DNA from: Talaromyces rugulosus
Taxonomy: Eukaryota > Ascomycota > Eurotiomycetes > Eurotiales > Trichocomaceae
Assembly: GCF_013368755.1 (NCBI RefSeq)
Contig: NC_049561.1
Coordinates: forward strand, 2,852,001-2,916,000
DNA length: 64,000 nucleotides
Reading direction: 5' to 3'
The position numbers and the translations under genes were made by a program. The notes under the pieces were generated by a model. That model was given only the letters and a program-made list of their open reading frames with translations, searched no databases and was not told the DNA's origin. Shown in pieces: positions 13,077 to 23,622 of this stretch (its first letter is position 1; every line of letters starts with the position of its first letter).

Positions 13077-15323
13077 CTAAGCAATAAGTTTGATATCCTT
13101 TATCAACCCTTCAAAATCACTTCCCCCAATCGTCGCCAACGGCGCCTCTATAGCCATCTCTCTCCAGACAAGAGACTCTCCATCCAACCCAATCCTAGTC
13201 AAAAACTCCATTTCAGTCACTGCTTTCTGTCCGGTGGATTCCTCCACTCTCAGGAAAGTAGCGTTTCCTTGCGCAACCAAACTAGCCTTTGTCCAGGTAT
13301 TCAGCGGCAAGCTGTAGTTCAGAGTATACGGGTTACCCGACGCTACGATAGTGACGTTGCTGATGGTGCCATTCCCGGCGAACAGTACCGAGTCTGGTCC
13401 AGAAAATATGGCGCCTGGTGTTTGTTTGGTTGGATAGATGGAGAAGGATAGGGTGTAGTTTCTTCCCTTGGACGACAACGGGGTGGTGAGGGAGCACGTA
13501 GGTGTAAGAGTGAGTGATCCATTAGCCACGGTACAGTCTGTCTTACCATCGTATTGGTTTCCTGACGAGTCCTTGACTGTCGGAAGGTGTGTCTGATTGT
13601 CGAAAGAGTAGGACAAAATAGTCTCCGATTTAGATGCAATCGCTCGATCAAGATTCTGCCCGGGGATAGCAGCATGCAACTTGTCAAAAACAGCATAATA
13701 ATCGTCCTCAACCAACTGCCCACCCCATTGCTTATCAGCCAATGCAGGCAAGCCTTCCCGCCATGAGTAATATGCTTCACTGTACACAGTCGTATTTGGT
13801 CCGAAATCATTCCACAACGCGGCGATATGACCCAGCACCCGCGGTTCGTCGCGAGATGGGTTGTTGGTCGAGTTACTCGTATCAAAAATGTTTGGAGCAT
13901 ATGGCCCACCGTCTGGAGCACCGTGGAAGACTTTTGTGATGTTGATCGTCTGCGGATAGCCTGCAGAATACTTGCTAACCATATAAAACGCATCGTCGGA
14001 GTTGAGCACGTCGTATCCGTTTTGGATATAGTCCCAGTACGGGTTATCTTCGTACAGCTCCCAGTGCTGGATAGACACGTTTGTAGCAATGTTGTTGGTG
14101 TAGTTGCTTGACGGAGGGAATGTGCCCCAGATGCGGATGGATTTGTTTGCAGTAGATTGCATAAAGCCATTCATCGCGTTTACAAACGTGTTGTATTCTG
14201 TCGCCAATGCACTGCAGTTGAATCAGCCACGCTGTCAAAATAAACTCTGCGAAAGGGGAAAAACTCACTCCTTTGTCAACGACGCATCAACATACTCATC
14301 CGCTCCAACATGCACCGTCTTGGTATGGAACCACGGCAGAAAAGTCTTCCAGATCGTCTCCGCGGTCGGAATTGTATCTGGATGGCTGATATTTAGCAGC
14401 GAGATATCGGTGTCAATACCGAGATCCGGCTTCCACTGCGAAATCACCAGTGCATGGCCCGGCATTTCGAGCTCGGGGACAATTGTCACTCCCCGTGCCG
14501 CACATCTTTGCTGAACATCATCAAAAACCTCCCGTGTATAGGACTCGTTGGCGCGCTTGTTAAGCCCAGAAACCGCGGGGTCTGGCGAGAGAAGTCTAAA
14601 AGCAGCGTATAGATCGAGCTGCGTCTCTCGAGAATAAAGATCGACATTGTTGATCAGATTATCACTGAGATGGACATGGAACGTATTCTGCTTATAGAAC
14701 GACAAGTACGCGCACATCTCCACCAGAAACGAAGGTGGGTAATAGTGTCGCCCGGCATCGAGCATAGCCCCTCGGATTCCCCAGCCAGGAGAGTCAGTGC
14801 CAGATCCCACGACGAGTTTGCCATTGTTCAGCGCTGCTTGCTGCAGCACAGAACGAGTCCCCCACCACACACCGAGAGGACTTGCGCCAGTGATGGTAAT
14901 TGCAGATGGGGTCACGGATAGACTGTATCCCTCTGACGTTTCTCGGCCCGCTACATCGAGAAAATCACTGGAATTGCCAATGGTAAGATGAATATTTTGC
15001 GAATTTTTCGCTTGTGAGCCGACTTCAATTCCGATATTGTTTCTCTCCTCTTTTTCTCCCTGGAGATAGCTATTCAAATCATCTGCAAACGTGGTTGCAA
15101 AATCGTATAATGTCGGCGGGATCAACGTCGTACCACGCGTGTCCGTCACATTTGCAAAGCTAGAGTCAACGACAATTGCTCCGACATTGTGTAACTCAAA
15201 GTATCCTCCAGAAGAAGACTTGGAGAACGGCACTGTCGGGATTCCGACAAGGCCATCAGTATTATCGGCGGCCTGAGATGTGCCGGACAGGTAAAAAAGG
15301 GCTTGGGCCCAGAACTGCCTCAT
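13077..15323 (-). CDS. Secreted GH20 beta-N-acetylhexosaminidase with C-terminal LamG-like domain
   Basis: Two exons, 15323-14269 and 14211-13077 (57-nt intron, GTGAGT...CTGCAG), encode about 729 aa. The start is the ATG opening MRQFWAQALF, followed by a short hydrophobic signal-like stretch; a frame extension upstream has no ATG. A GH20b-type N-terminal region leads to the TIM barrel (GWGIRGAMLDAGRHYYP near 165-180), and the catalytic Asp-Glu pair is in HVGADEY (D342-E343). The last 200 residues, from YSFDNQ on, look like a concanavalin/LamG-type beta-sandwich. The enzyme would release N-acetylhexosamine from chitin oligomers or glycans outside the cell. It sits beside two other secreted-protein genes on the same strand. 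Confidence 0.9.
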
Positions 15324-15924
15324 TGTGATAACCACTTCTTTTCAGTTAGTACGTAGTCTGTTTTGCTTTCATTCCTTCATGCTGACCATGTTGAACAGTT
15401 GAACAATAGATAAAAAAAGTGAGGGGAAAAAAGTACCACCTACACCTTGCGTCACATTCTAAACAAACTCCCAAGGTATGCAAATAACCAAACATGCAAG
15501 GGTTACATGAAAAATGTCACGGCAACTCGGCAAAAAAAAAAAAATAGTTTATCTTACGCAACAGATAAAAATAAACAAAAACCGCAGCATATTAAACCAA
15601 CAGCTCATCTTCGAGGAGTCGTGCGGGGTTCTTCTCCACTTGGGTTTTTATCCGTGGGGACAGACGAGATACGGCGTCCATCATTTCCTAATTAGGAAGG
15701 TCTGGACATCTCCAATCAAAAATTGATGTTGGTCTAGTTTGTTGTCTGATTGCTACAGTGCTTGAGGGTCGAAGAAATAATCAATGGTTGGATGGATTAA
15801 TTACTTATTTGACAGTCAAATTAGTAGAATGGTAATTGAGAATAAATTACAGCGTTGATTATTAAATCTTCTAGACGATATGTACATGGCGTCAAATGTC
15901 CACCTATGTGCGATCAAGACTAAT
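15324..15924. other. Intergenic: GH20 promoter and sedolisin 3' region
   Basis: A/T-rich, with short A runs near 15533-15543 and a TTAATTACTTATTTG-like stretch. No gene, RNA or repeat was recognised. Confidence 0.5.
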
Positions 15925-17909
15925 TTAAAAGGAAAGGACAATCTCCTTCAGTTTCTGGAAGTCAGGTGTTCCCAGACCAGTGACTGGGTCCCAACCCTCT
16001 GTGGCGTTCCAAGTAGCCCAGGGGATGATACCACCGCCAGGAACAGGCTGACCGCTCTGGCCGTTAATGCCATTGCAACCAACAGCCTGTCCAAGAGTGA
16101 TGTCGTTCAGGCCCTTTTGTCCCAACAAGTAGAAGAAGGGGTTCAAGAATCCGAGGGCAGGCTTGCCAGCTGCCAAGCGAGCATCGTTCAAAAGTGCAAT
16201 GATACCGGCGACAACAGGGGCGGCGGCCGAGGTACCACCAGACCCAGCAGGCGCACCAGCGTAGATGACCTGGTAGTCTGGAGTCAAACTGTGGGCAGAG
16301 ACATCGGGGAAACCACGGCCAGCAAAGTTGGTGTAGCTCTTGTAGTACTCCTTGGTGGCGGGGCTGATGTTCTCTTCGAGATATGTCTCAACGGCACCCT
16401 CCTGGTACCAGGCACGGGGGAAGTAGTCGCTGAATCCGCCAGAGCTGGCGCTCCATGCCTCCTCAGGGGTCACTGAGACAGTGCCACCAATAGAGAGGAC
16501 ATAGGGGCAGGTTGCGGGGAAGATGGGCTCGAATTGGGTCTTGTTCCTGCCGTCGTTGCTCAGGCACCCACTGCCGACACCGAGATCTCCACTAGATTCA
16601 AGGACGGTTATACCTCTGCCATATGTAATTAGTCTCATGTTCCTACTTTTTGCGCAAATAGTTGAACTCACCGAAGACCCATCAGGCCAATCAAGTTGCA
16701 CGTGCGGACAGCATATTGGAAGGGCACGGACTGCTCGTCATCACCGTACGAGTTGGAGATGACCTGGGGCAGGGATTCAGAGCTTTGGGAAAGAAGGTAC
16801 TCGTAATACGGCAGGTAGGGCTCGTTAGTGTTGGTAGCATCATCGAGACTAGGGACGAAGGGGCTGTTTTCTGTCAGTAACATACTCAAAAAAGGAGAGA
16901 AGAAGACACTTACGGAGAGCCGCCTGTGAGGAACTCGGTCACGGGCAGAGGGTGCGCAATACCAATGATGTTCTGGACATCGAGGTTGGACTCCCCGTAA
17001 CCGCCACTGGCAGGGTCCTGGCTGTTGCTGGCGTTGTCGATGATGACCTTGGTAAAGTTCTGAGAAGGAATCTTGTTGAGTTTCTCGTAGATAGCCAAGT
17101 CAGAGTACAGGGCGGACTCATTCAAGAAGCTACCAAAGCCGACACGGCTGCCGTGCTTGGCACTGGGGGTGTAGTTGCCGACGTTGTACAACTCCTTCAA
17201 GCAGGCCGGGGTGATGGAAGTCTGGCAAGAGGCGGCAACGGACACGGACGAGCTAGCCGAAGTGGTGGTGGACGAGCCACGCTTGCTCTTGAAGGTCTTG
17301 ATGGAGCGCTGGGCGGTGGTCTTGCCAAAGTAGGTGGTGGGCGAGATCAGGTCGATATCGCTCTTCAAGTCACCGGGGATGGAGTAGGCCAAGGTACGCA
17401 ACTTGGAGGTTTCGCCGTTGGTGTAGTATTTGAACTTGGCGCCCAACAGGCTGTTTGCCTATCGAAACAATCACAGATTAGCCCATTGGTACATGCATTA
17501 TCGCGTGAGAAATCAACCATACCTTGCTGACAGTGGTGGCAAAGTTGACAGAATGGTCAGTAGTGTGGATAGAGCTAATGCCAGCCTCCTTGAGCCAGTT
17601 GATCACAGCCTCGACCGAGGCATCGGATGGGCCGAACTTGGAGGTGAGATCGCTCTGGTCCAGGTACTGGCCGTAGCTGGCGCCTCCGGGGGTGGAAACC
17701 GACTTCAGCGTGCTCTCGAGCTGGTCAATGTTCTGCAGAGTCAGAGCAATGGACAGCTGGATGGGAGTGTCGGCTTCGGGCAGGTTGTCGTGAGCCCAGC
17801 CAGAGGGCAGCGAAAAGAGCGACTCGTGGGTGGCGAGCGCAGCAGCGCCGAGCACAGGCGCGGCCAATTGGGCCAGAAGACCGGCTCCGAGGAGGATATT
17901 GCGAGCCAT
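15925..17909 (-). CDS. sedB: Secreted sedolisin tripeptidyl-peptidase (S53)
   Basis: Four exons: 17909-17523, 17458-16914, 16863-16672, 16615-15925, encoding 604 aa. Introns of 64, 50, 56 and similar length all have GT-AG ends and frame-consistent joins. A signal peptide (MARNILLGAGLL...) is followed by the pro-kumamolisin activation domain (about 25-190) and the S53 domain. Catalytic residues are visible: E285 and D289 in GYGESNLD, the oxyanion Asp in SYGDDEQ (about 352), and Ser504 in GGTSAAAP. The C-terminal Ca-site region has the usual GWDPVTGLGTPDF. The sequence closely resembles Aspergillus Sed2/SedB. It removes tripeptides from protein N termini at acidic pH outside the cell. Confidence 0.93.
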
Positions 17910-18961
17910 GGTGTTGACAGGAGGATAGGAGAGGGATGCAAGAGAGAGAGAGAGAAGATCGGGCGGTGGAGGTTATTTAATGTCCGCGCAAAGACCAGCC
18001 TGATAAGGAAGGAGCGTCTAGCGTTGCAGCCGGAGGGCGCTTCCCTGCGGCGGGGCTCACAACGCGATTCATCTCTCTGTTTGCTGAGTCTCGCTTCTAG
18101 GTCCTTGCATCCTACGCCATCGCGAAGGATCCGTCCAATTCCCCAACCAGCCATTGACAGGCGAGTCCAATTTCTTCTCTGGAAATCGTCACGGCGGAAC
18201 CCGAAAGCAATCCCAATACGGGGTCCACTAGCGGCGTTTATTGTTGGCTCTAACGCCCGCCGATCGTCAGGAACAGGAAACCGATCACCGCTTTCTGTCA
18301 GGTTGTCTTCAGCTGTCCAGTGTCAGATCCTACCACACCTGTGTCAAGTCAACGCGAACAAAGGCCCATGGGTGTAGGGACTGCAGGCAGCGTCATCGCT
18401 AACGACGACGATGCGCGTCCGTTCAAGTCGGCCATGCGGCGCGCATAAGCTCAGGCACCACGTTGCCAAGCGTACTCCTGGCTGATCTAGCGCGAGCTTT
18501 GCATGTAACGTCGCCAGTGGGCCAGAGCTTGTTCGTTATCGCTCGCCTTCTGGCGTGGCTGTCATTGTCATTTGCTGTTCCCCGCCCCTTCGTTTGTTCG
18601 AGAAGCTGCTGATATGATGATTGATATCCGATCGATCGAGCCGATCCCCCGAGGGTGCAAGTGGTATTGTTCTTACTTCCGTGCTCGGCACTCCATGGCC
18701 ACAAGAACTGAACAATGCGATTGAGATATTCGGCACTAGCCCGGAGAGGTAGGCCGGGGTTAGCCTATCAACTCATTGGTTACAGCCATCGCGACATTAT
18801 TGCGCCACTTTTGGGGTCATGAAATGGATAAATTAAGGATACATGGTTGTGCTACTGCTGTTTGGCCGTTAATTTATTCGAGAAAACTAGGCTTTATCGA
18901 CCTTCCTTTTACGTGATATATTCAAACGCCCCGTCGAAAAGGCAAACAAACGAACCCAAAT
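17910..18961. other. Intergenic, about 1 kb, sedolisin promoter side
   Basis: Between two minus-strand genes. The half nearest the sedolisin gene is G/C-rich, with a purine-run (GA)n-like stretch near 17940-17956 on the plus strand. Open frames here are short or continue antisense frames of the sedolisin gene. No convincing gene was seen. Confidence 0.5.
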
Positions 18962-20651
18962 TTAGCTCGTATCCGCCGTCGTCCAAACGACCTTGCCTGA
19001 CTCGTCCGTGATCTGGATCCATGGACTCTGGTTCAAAAACGTCAGCGTGTGCCCTGTGTTTGTTGTGCCACTCGAAAATTGCGCTTGGCCAGACACATCG
19101 GTCACAAAATTGCCGTCACTCTGAAAGACGCAAGAGCACGCAGTTGCGTCAGATCCACACGTAGACGAAGTATTGCCCGAGGCCCATAGTGTCACATAGT
19201 CCCCTGTCGACGTATTGGAGGTGACTATGTTGTTGTCACCCTGGTAGTTCGTGACGATGCCGTTGTGGAGATTGGCGAGCGTGCTGCCAGGCCCGACGTT
19301 GAGTTCGTTTGGCGCGTAGCTGACTGAGGCTGGCAGAGGCGCCGTGGTGCAGAGGAATGCAGTTGCGTTGTTCTTTGCAGCAACAAAGTCAGTCTGCAGG
19401 TTCGAGGAACCTGTCAATCCGGCCGGGTAATACGACAGATGTGCGTTCTCGGTCCAGAGGGCTTTGGTCGCAGCGCTGCAGTCATTGGACTCGGAGAAGG
19501 CCGAATTTGGGTTGGTGACACCGGATACGTCGTTTCCAGTTGCCTATTCTTGTTAGCAAACGCTGAGATGACCGAGTAATGTGCGTCCTCACCGTCAGGC
19601 CATTCGTCCAGCCGTTGATAGCAATCGGGAACGTGATATTTCCACTAAACACGTTGTCCGTGACTGTTGCCGGCCCTTGCAGCGGATTTGTACCGTCGGA
19701 AAATCCCCATACATATGCCCCAATAGCGATTCCGACATTAAACAGTTTATCGCCAGTGATGGTATTGTTCGTCACAACAACGTTAGCATAACTGCCATCA
19801 TAAAGCCAGTCGACCATGTTGATTGCGCCAAACCCAGTATCCGTGGGCGACGACACTATGGTATTTCCCTGTACCTTGGTGCCCGGAGCCCCGAATAAGA
19901 CGATTCCTCCGTCAGTGCTTCCACTAACCTGGATTCAATTGGTTAGCCATGGGCATGGGAAACGTCAAACGCGCATCATCAGCATACATGGTTGTTCTCA
20001 ATCAGCGAATCTTGGCATGCAAACGAGATGCCATCAGCCCACTGGCCTGCACCAGCGGAGTTGGTGCCTTCGTTTCCACATGGCCCGATCTGGTTATTGG
20101 AAATAGTGACATTGGTGCATGGAGCAGTGGAGTCGCCAGATTGAATGACATGCAAACAGCTCCAACCACGAGAGTTTCTAGACGCGATATTAGATACTAC
20201 GATTCCAGAGCTGGCCTGGCCCAATTCGATATTCGCGCCTCCATCTAAATGACAGGTTAGCCTTCAGGTCTATACTATGGTTCCGTGAAAGGTCCATACC
20301 CTCGACAGCACCAAGGCTTGGACGCAGCCCGTCCACTTGGATATTGGTTAATTTCAAACCATCAAATCCATAGCCGGTAATCAGAGTGCTAGCATTGCTG
20401 TTAGCAGCAGCCTGAATAGTGCCCCGTGTATCGTCTGTTGGATAGCCCGAGGTCGAGAGTTCCTGGTTGTCTGCCGTGAAGGTGATAGCATCAGATACAG
20501 ACAGGACTGTGCCTGCGCACAGTTGGACCACGGTTCCGGCGCCGCCAGACTGGAATAAGCTGTTGATGGTGTTTTGGTCTCCCGAGGACACGCAGGCTGC
20601 CGCAGCTAACCCGAGGGGAAGGAGGATTGGGAGTAGGCTTTTGGGAGCCAT
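18962..20651 (-). CDS. Secreted parallel beta-helix protein with lectin-like C terminus
   Basis: Four exons: 20651-20300, 20244-19988, 19928-19593, 19543-18962, with introns of 55, 59 and 49 nt; 508 aa. A second in-frame ATG 15 nt upstream is possible, but the downstream one gives a better signal peptide (MAPKSLLPILLPLG). Residues 30-330 are Asn/Gly-rich repeats of pectin-lyase-fold type (NVTISNNQIG, VVVTNNTITG, VTDNVFSGN), as in pectate lyases, GH28 and GH55. No catalytic set can be assigned. The last 110 residues (NELNVGPGSTL to the end) resemble a bulb-type mannose-lectin domain (QGDNNIV, FQSDGNFV). Likely a cell-wall or plant-polysaccharide active protein; substrate unknown. Confidence 0.8.
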
Positions 20652-21346
20652 TTTATGGTCGACCATATACCTAATTCAAGAGCACAAACAAGCACGAAAG
20701 TAGAGGTGGAAGAAGTGCTTCAAAGTTTGGGAGGGGGACAGGAGAAAGGAATTACTACTTTATACATAAATCGACTACCTGTCAGCGCGCCCCCCGCATA
20801 CATTATTAAGACATCGTTTCAAATCGACCACGTCTACAAATAAGCACTCGTGTCTTTTTAAGCATGCATTTAACTTATTAACGCGTCAGACTATCCGATT
20901 TGTGAGTGTCGTTGATCGCCTAGCGTGTTCTAGTCAGAAGGCTTATTTCCCGAAACGGAAACTGGTCTTGATCCGGGGTGACATCGCCATGCGCACGTTT
21001 TGTTTGACGTACATAACAGAGTACTTCACCTGTCGTCGACTTTTTCAAGAAAGTAAAAATAAGATAAATTATAGCGAAGCACTATGACAAGAACATACGG
21101 AGCAAACAAACATTGACTAACCTTTCGGAGTAACCAACTTTCATGATCGGCTTTACAGAACGAGCGGGCGCTAGTCCGCACCCACGCCCGAAAAGCCGCC
21201 CGGGCTTAACGGCCTTGCTATGACGCATGCCCGAGTATACTCCAAGTATAAGTAGGGCTATATTCCAGACAAATTCAAGTGCAACAAGTCAATCAAACTC
21301 TTAATAAATCACCATCATAACAGACTTTTTTTTTTTTTTAAAAAAA
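20652..21346. promoter_or_regulatory. Divergent promoter region (beta-helix gene / SDR gene)
   Basis: It separates a minus-strand and a plus-strand gene. A TATA-like TATAAG lies at 21247-21252, 95 bp before the SDR start codon. A G/C-rich patch at about 21165-21215 with several CCG/CGG triplets could bind zinc-cluster regulators. A mixed T/A homopolymer tract (21326-21347) sits just before the SDR ATG. Confidence 0.45.
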
Positions 21347-22131
21347 ATGGCATTCTCCGGCAAAGTCGCTCTCATCACCGGCGGTTCCAAGGGCATCGGC
21401 CGCGCGGCCGCCGAACAGCTCGCTGCACAGGGCGCTCTCATCGCCATCAACTACTCATCCGACTCCAAATCAGCAGATGAAGCCATCGCCGCGCTGGGTG
21501 GTCCTGAAAAGGCCCTTGCCATCAAGGCTGACGCCGGCTCGATGAGCGACGTCAAGTCCATGGTCGAACAGACGGTTGCCAAATTCGGCAAAATCGACAT
21601 TCTAGTGCCAAATGCTGGGGTGATGCCGCTGGCAAACTTGGAGTCATTGACCGAGGAGCTGTTTGATAAGATGAATACGGTTAATGTCAAGGGGCCTCTA
21701 TTTTTGGCCAAGGTTGGTTTTCCCCCTCTATGTGTGACATAAATATATTAACTGGTTGCTAGGCTGCTGTTCCACACATGCCCCCCGGCTCACATATTAT
21801 CTTCATCAGCACATCTCTATGTCATTCTAGCACAGTCATGCCCATCCATCTGCCTTATTGTGCCAACAAGGGCGCCATTGAGCAATTTACCCGCATTCTG
21901 TCCAAAGACCTCGCCCCCAAGGGAATCATCGTGAATGCCGTCGCTCCGGGCCCAACCGAGACGGAACTGTTCCTGCGTGGCAAGCCCGACGCTATGGTTG
22001 AGGCAATTAAGAAGCAGTCTCCCTTTAACCGACTCGGAAATCCGAGCGAGATTGCAGAGTCTATTGTTTATCTGGCGGGGACGACGTGGGTGTCTGGGCA
22101 GACGCTGAGATGTAATGGAAGCATGGCTTAG
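21347..22131 (+). CDS. Short-chain dehydrogenase/reductase
   Basis: Two exons (21347-21712, 21763-22131; 50-nt intron GTTGGT...GCTAG) encode 244 aa, the usual classical-SDR length. The N-terminal TGGSKGIG binds NAD(P), NAG (VPNAGVMP) is present, and the active site is Ser in STSL with YCANK (Y-x3-K). The C terminus VSGQTLRCNGSMA is an SDR ending. It oxidises or reduces a small alcohol/ketone; substrate is not readable from sequence. It is followed in the same direction by a sugar-epimerase-like TIM barrel and a Zn2Cys6 regulator, which suggests sugar or polyol catabolism (inference). Confidence 0.9.
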
Positions 22132-22488
22132 GTACCAGTTTTGTGGGTTTTGAAACTTATTATGTATTAGAGGATAATATTGAATGAAAATGCAACATTT
22201 GAATGAACATGAACAGCAAGCCCCACATCTTCTAGGCTGTATACTCTGCCAATGCCACTTTCTACGTATGGGTTAGGGTTTATGGAATAGACGGAATATT
22301 ACATGCCGCTTATAAATTTTTACATGCATGTTCATACATAAACTATATAGAACTTGCATGAGCCACGAAGACCATTCCGTGGATATCTTTCAGTTCCCGT
22401 GTCACTATAATTCAAGCTGCTTGCCAAGTGCTATCTCAAGATCCCACACTACATACCTTACTCTCGTATTCTTCTCCATACATACAAG
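22132..22488. other. Intergenic between SDR and TIM-barrel genes
   Basis: 3' region of the SDR gene and promoter of the next gene, both on the plus strand. It is A/T-rich with short frames that look random. No other element seen. Confidence 0.45.
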
Positions 22489-23388
22489 ATGCATCTCTCA
22501 TCTCACACCTGGATGCGCCCCGAGTCTCTAGAGACAAGCCTCAAGCGACTCAGCAGTCTCGGATACTCCAGCATCGAGCTCGAAGGCGAGCCCGATCTCT
22601 TCCCCATCGACGCAACGCGCGCTTTACTTGCCAAATACAACATCAAATGCTGGGGCGCCGTGACCATCATGCAAGGCACACGCGACCTTACGGCCGTCGA
22701 CCCCAAGCAGCGCCAGGACACGATCCAATACATCAAAGACGTGATCTCCCTATCTGCTGCTCTAGACGGCCAGATTGTCACTATTGTACCCGCACGCGTG
22801 GGCAAAATCGTGCCAACCTCATCACCAACCGAGGAGTGGAACTGGGTCGTCGAAGCACTACGCGAAGTTGCCGAGTTTGCAAAAGCTAAGAGCATTCGCA
22901 TCGGCATCGAGCCGTTGAATCGATTCGAAACGTACTTTCTGAATCGAACCGACCAAGCCTTGGCCCTCGCCGACGCGGTTGGCTACGACTGTGGAATCGC
23001 TTTTGATCCGTTTCATCTGGCTCTAGAAGAAAAGGACATGCTCGAGGCGATGCGCAGGTGCGGTTCGCGGATTGTGGATTTCCATGCTGCCGATAATAAC
23101 CGGCTTGCTGCGGGCGATGGGTCCTTCAACTGGCCTGAGATCATGACTGTTCTGCGTGAGACTGGCTACACTGGTGCATTGGCAGTCGAATGCATGCCGC
23201 CCATTGACCGTTCGCCCGTGGGACAATTTTCGCGTAATCAAGTTGAGGCTGATACCAAGAATGTTGATGTCGCGCCAGATCGCCTGCAGTTCATCATCGA
23301 TCATGGGTCGGCTCTGCTGTCTGATGAGTATTACACATATCTGATGAAGAGATCGGCCGAGACTCTCCGGCCGTTTACCGAGAATTGA
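22489..23388 (+). CDS. Xylose isomerase-like TIM barrel (sugar epimerase/dehydratase family)
   Basis: Single exon, 299 aa. The metal-binding set of the AP-endonuclease-2/xylose-isomerase-like superfamily is visible: E141 in IGIEPLNRFE, D173 in AFDPFH, H199 in VDFHAADNNR and E234 in AVECMPP. This matches the layout of D-tagatose/D-psicose 3-epimerases, and the same fold includes inosose and 3-dehydroshikimate dehydratases. The cytosolic enzyme would isomerise or dehydrate a sugar-like substrate. Next to an SDR it fits a polyol/ketose route; the exact reaction cannot be told from sequence. Confidence 0.85.
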   Translation: MHLSSHTWMRPESLETSLKRLSSLGYSSIELEGEPDLFPIDATRALLAKYNIKCWGAVTIMQGTRDLTAVDPKQRQDTIQYIKDVISLSAALDGQIVTIVPARVGKIVPTSSPTEEWNWVVEALREVAEFAKAKSIRIGIEPLNRFETYFLNRTDQALALADAVGYDCGIAFDPFHLALEEKDMLEAMRRCGSRIVDFHAADNNRLAAGDGSFNWPEIMTVLRETGYTGALAVECMPPIDRSPVGQFSRNQVEADTKNVDVAPDRLQFIIDHGSALLSDEYYTYLMKRSAETLRPFTEN

Positions 23389-23622
23389 TTTGACTCTATA
23401 CAAAACAAATGGACTGAGGGGTGATGTGGATCGGTGTCGGAGGTGCACGGAAACTAAGAATCCGCAGTGGCAGATGGAAAAAGAGTTCCCGCTTAGTCAT
23501 GTCGGATTGTGTCTTTCCGTTTTTCAGCCTTTCCGTGAGAATAACTTGTAATAAACTGAGTTCAATGTTATTTCATGAATAATACTTTGACAAACTCCCT
23601 ACTATAATATTGTATCTGCGAC

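Noticed and set aside
16952..18377. Long plus-strand frames (192 and 315 codons)
   Set aside because: Antisense to the sedolisin gene and its promoter; composition is a mirror of the biased coding strand.
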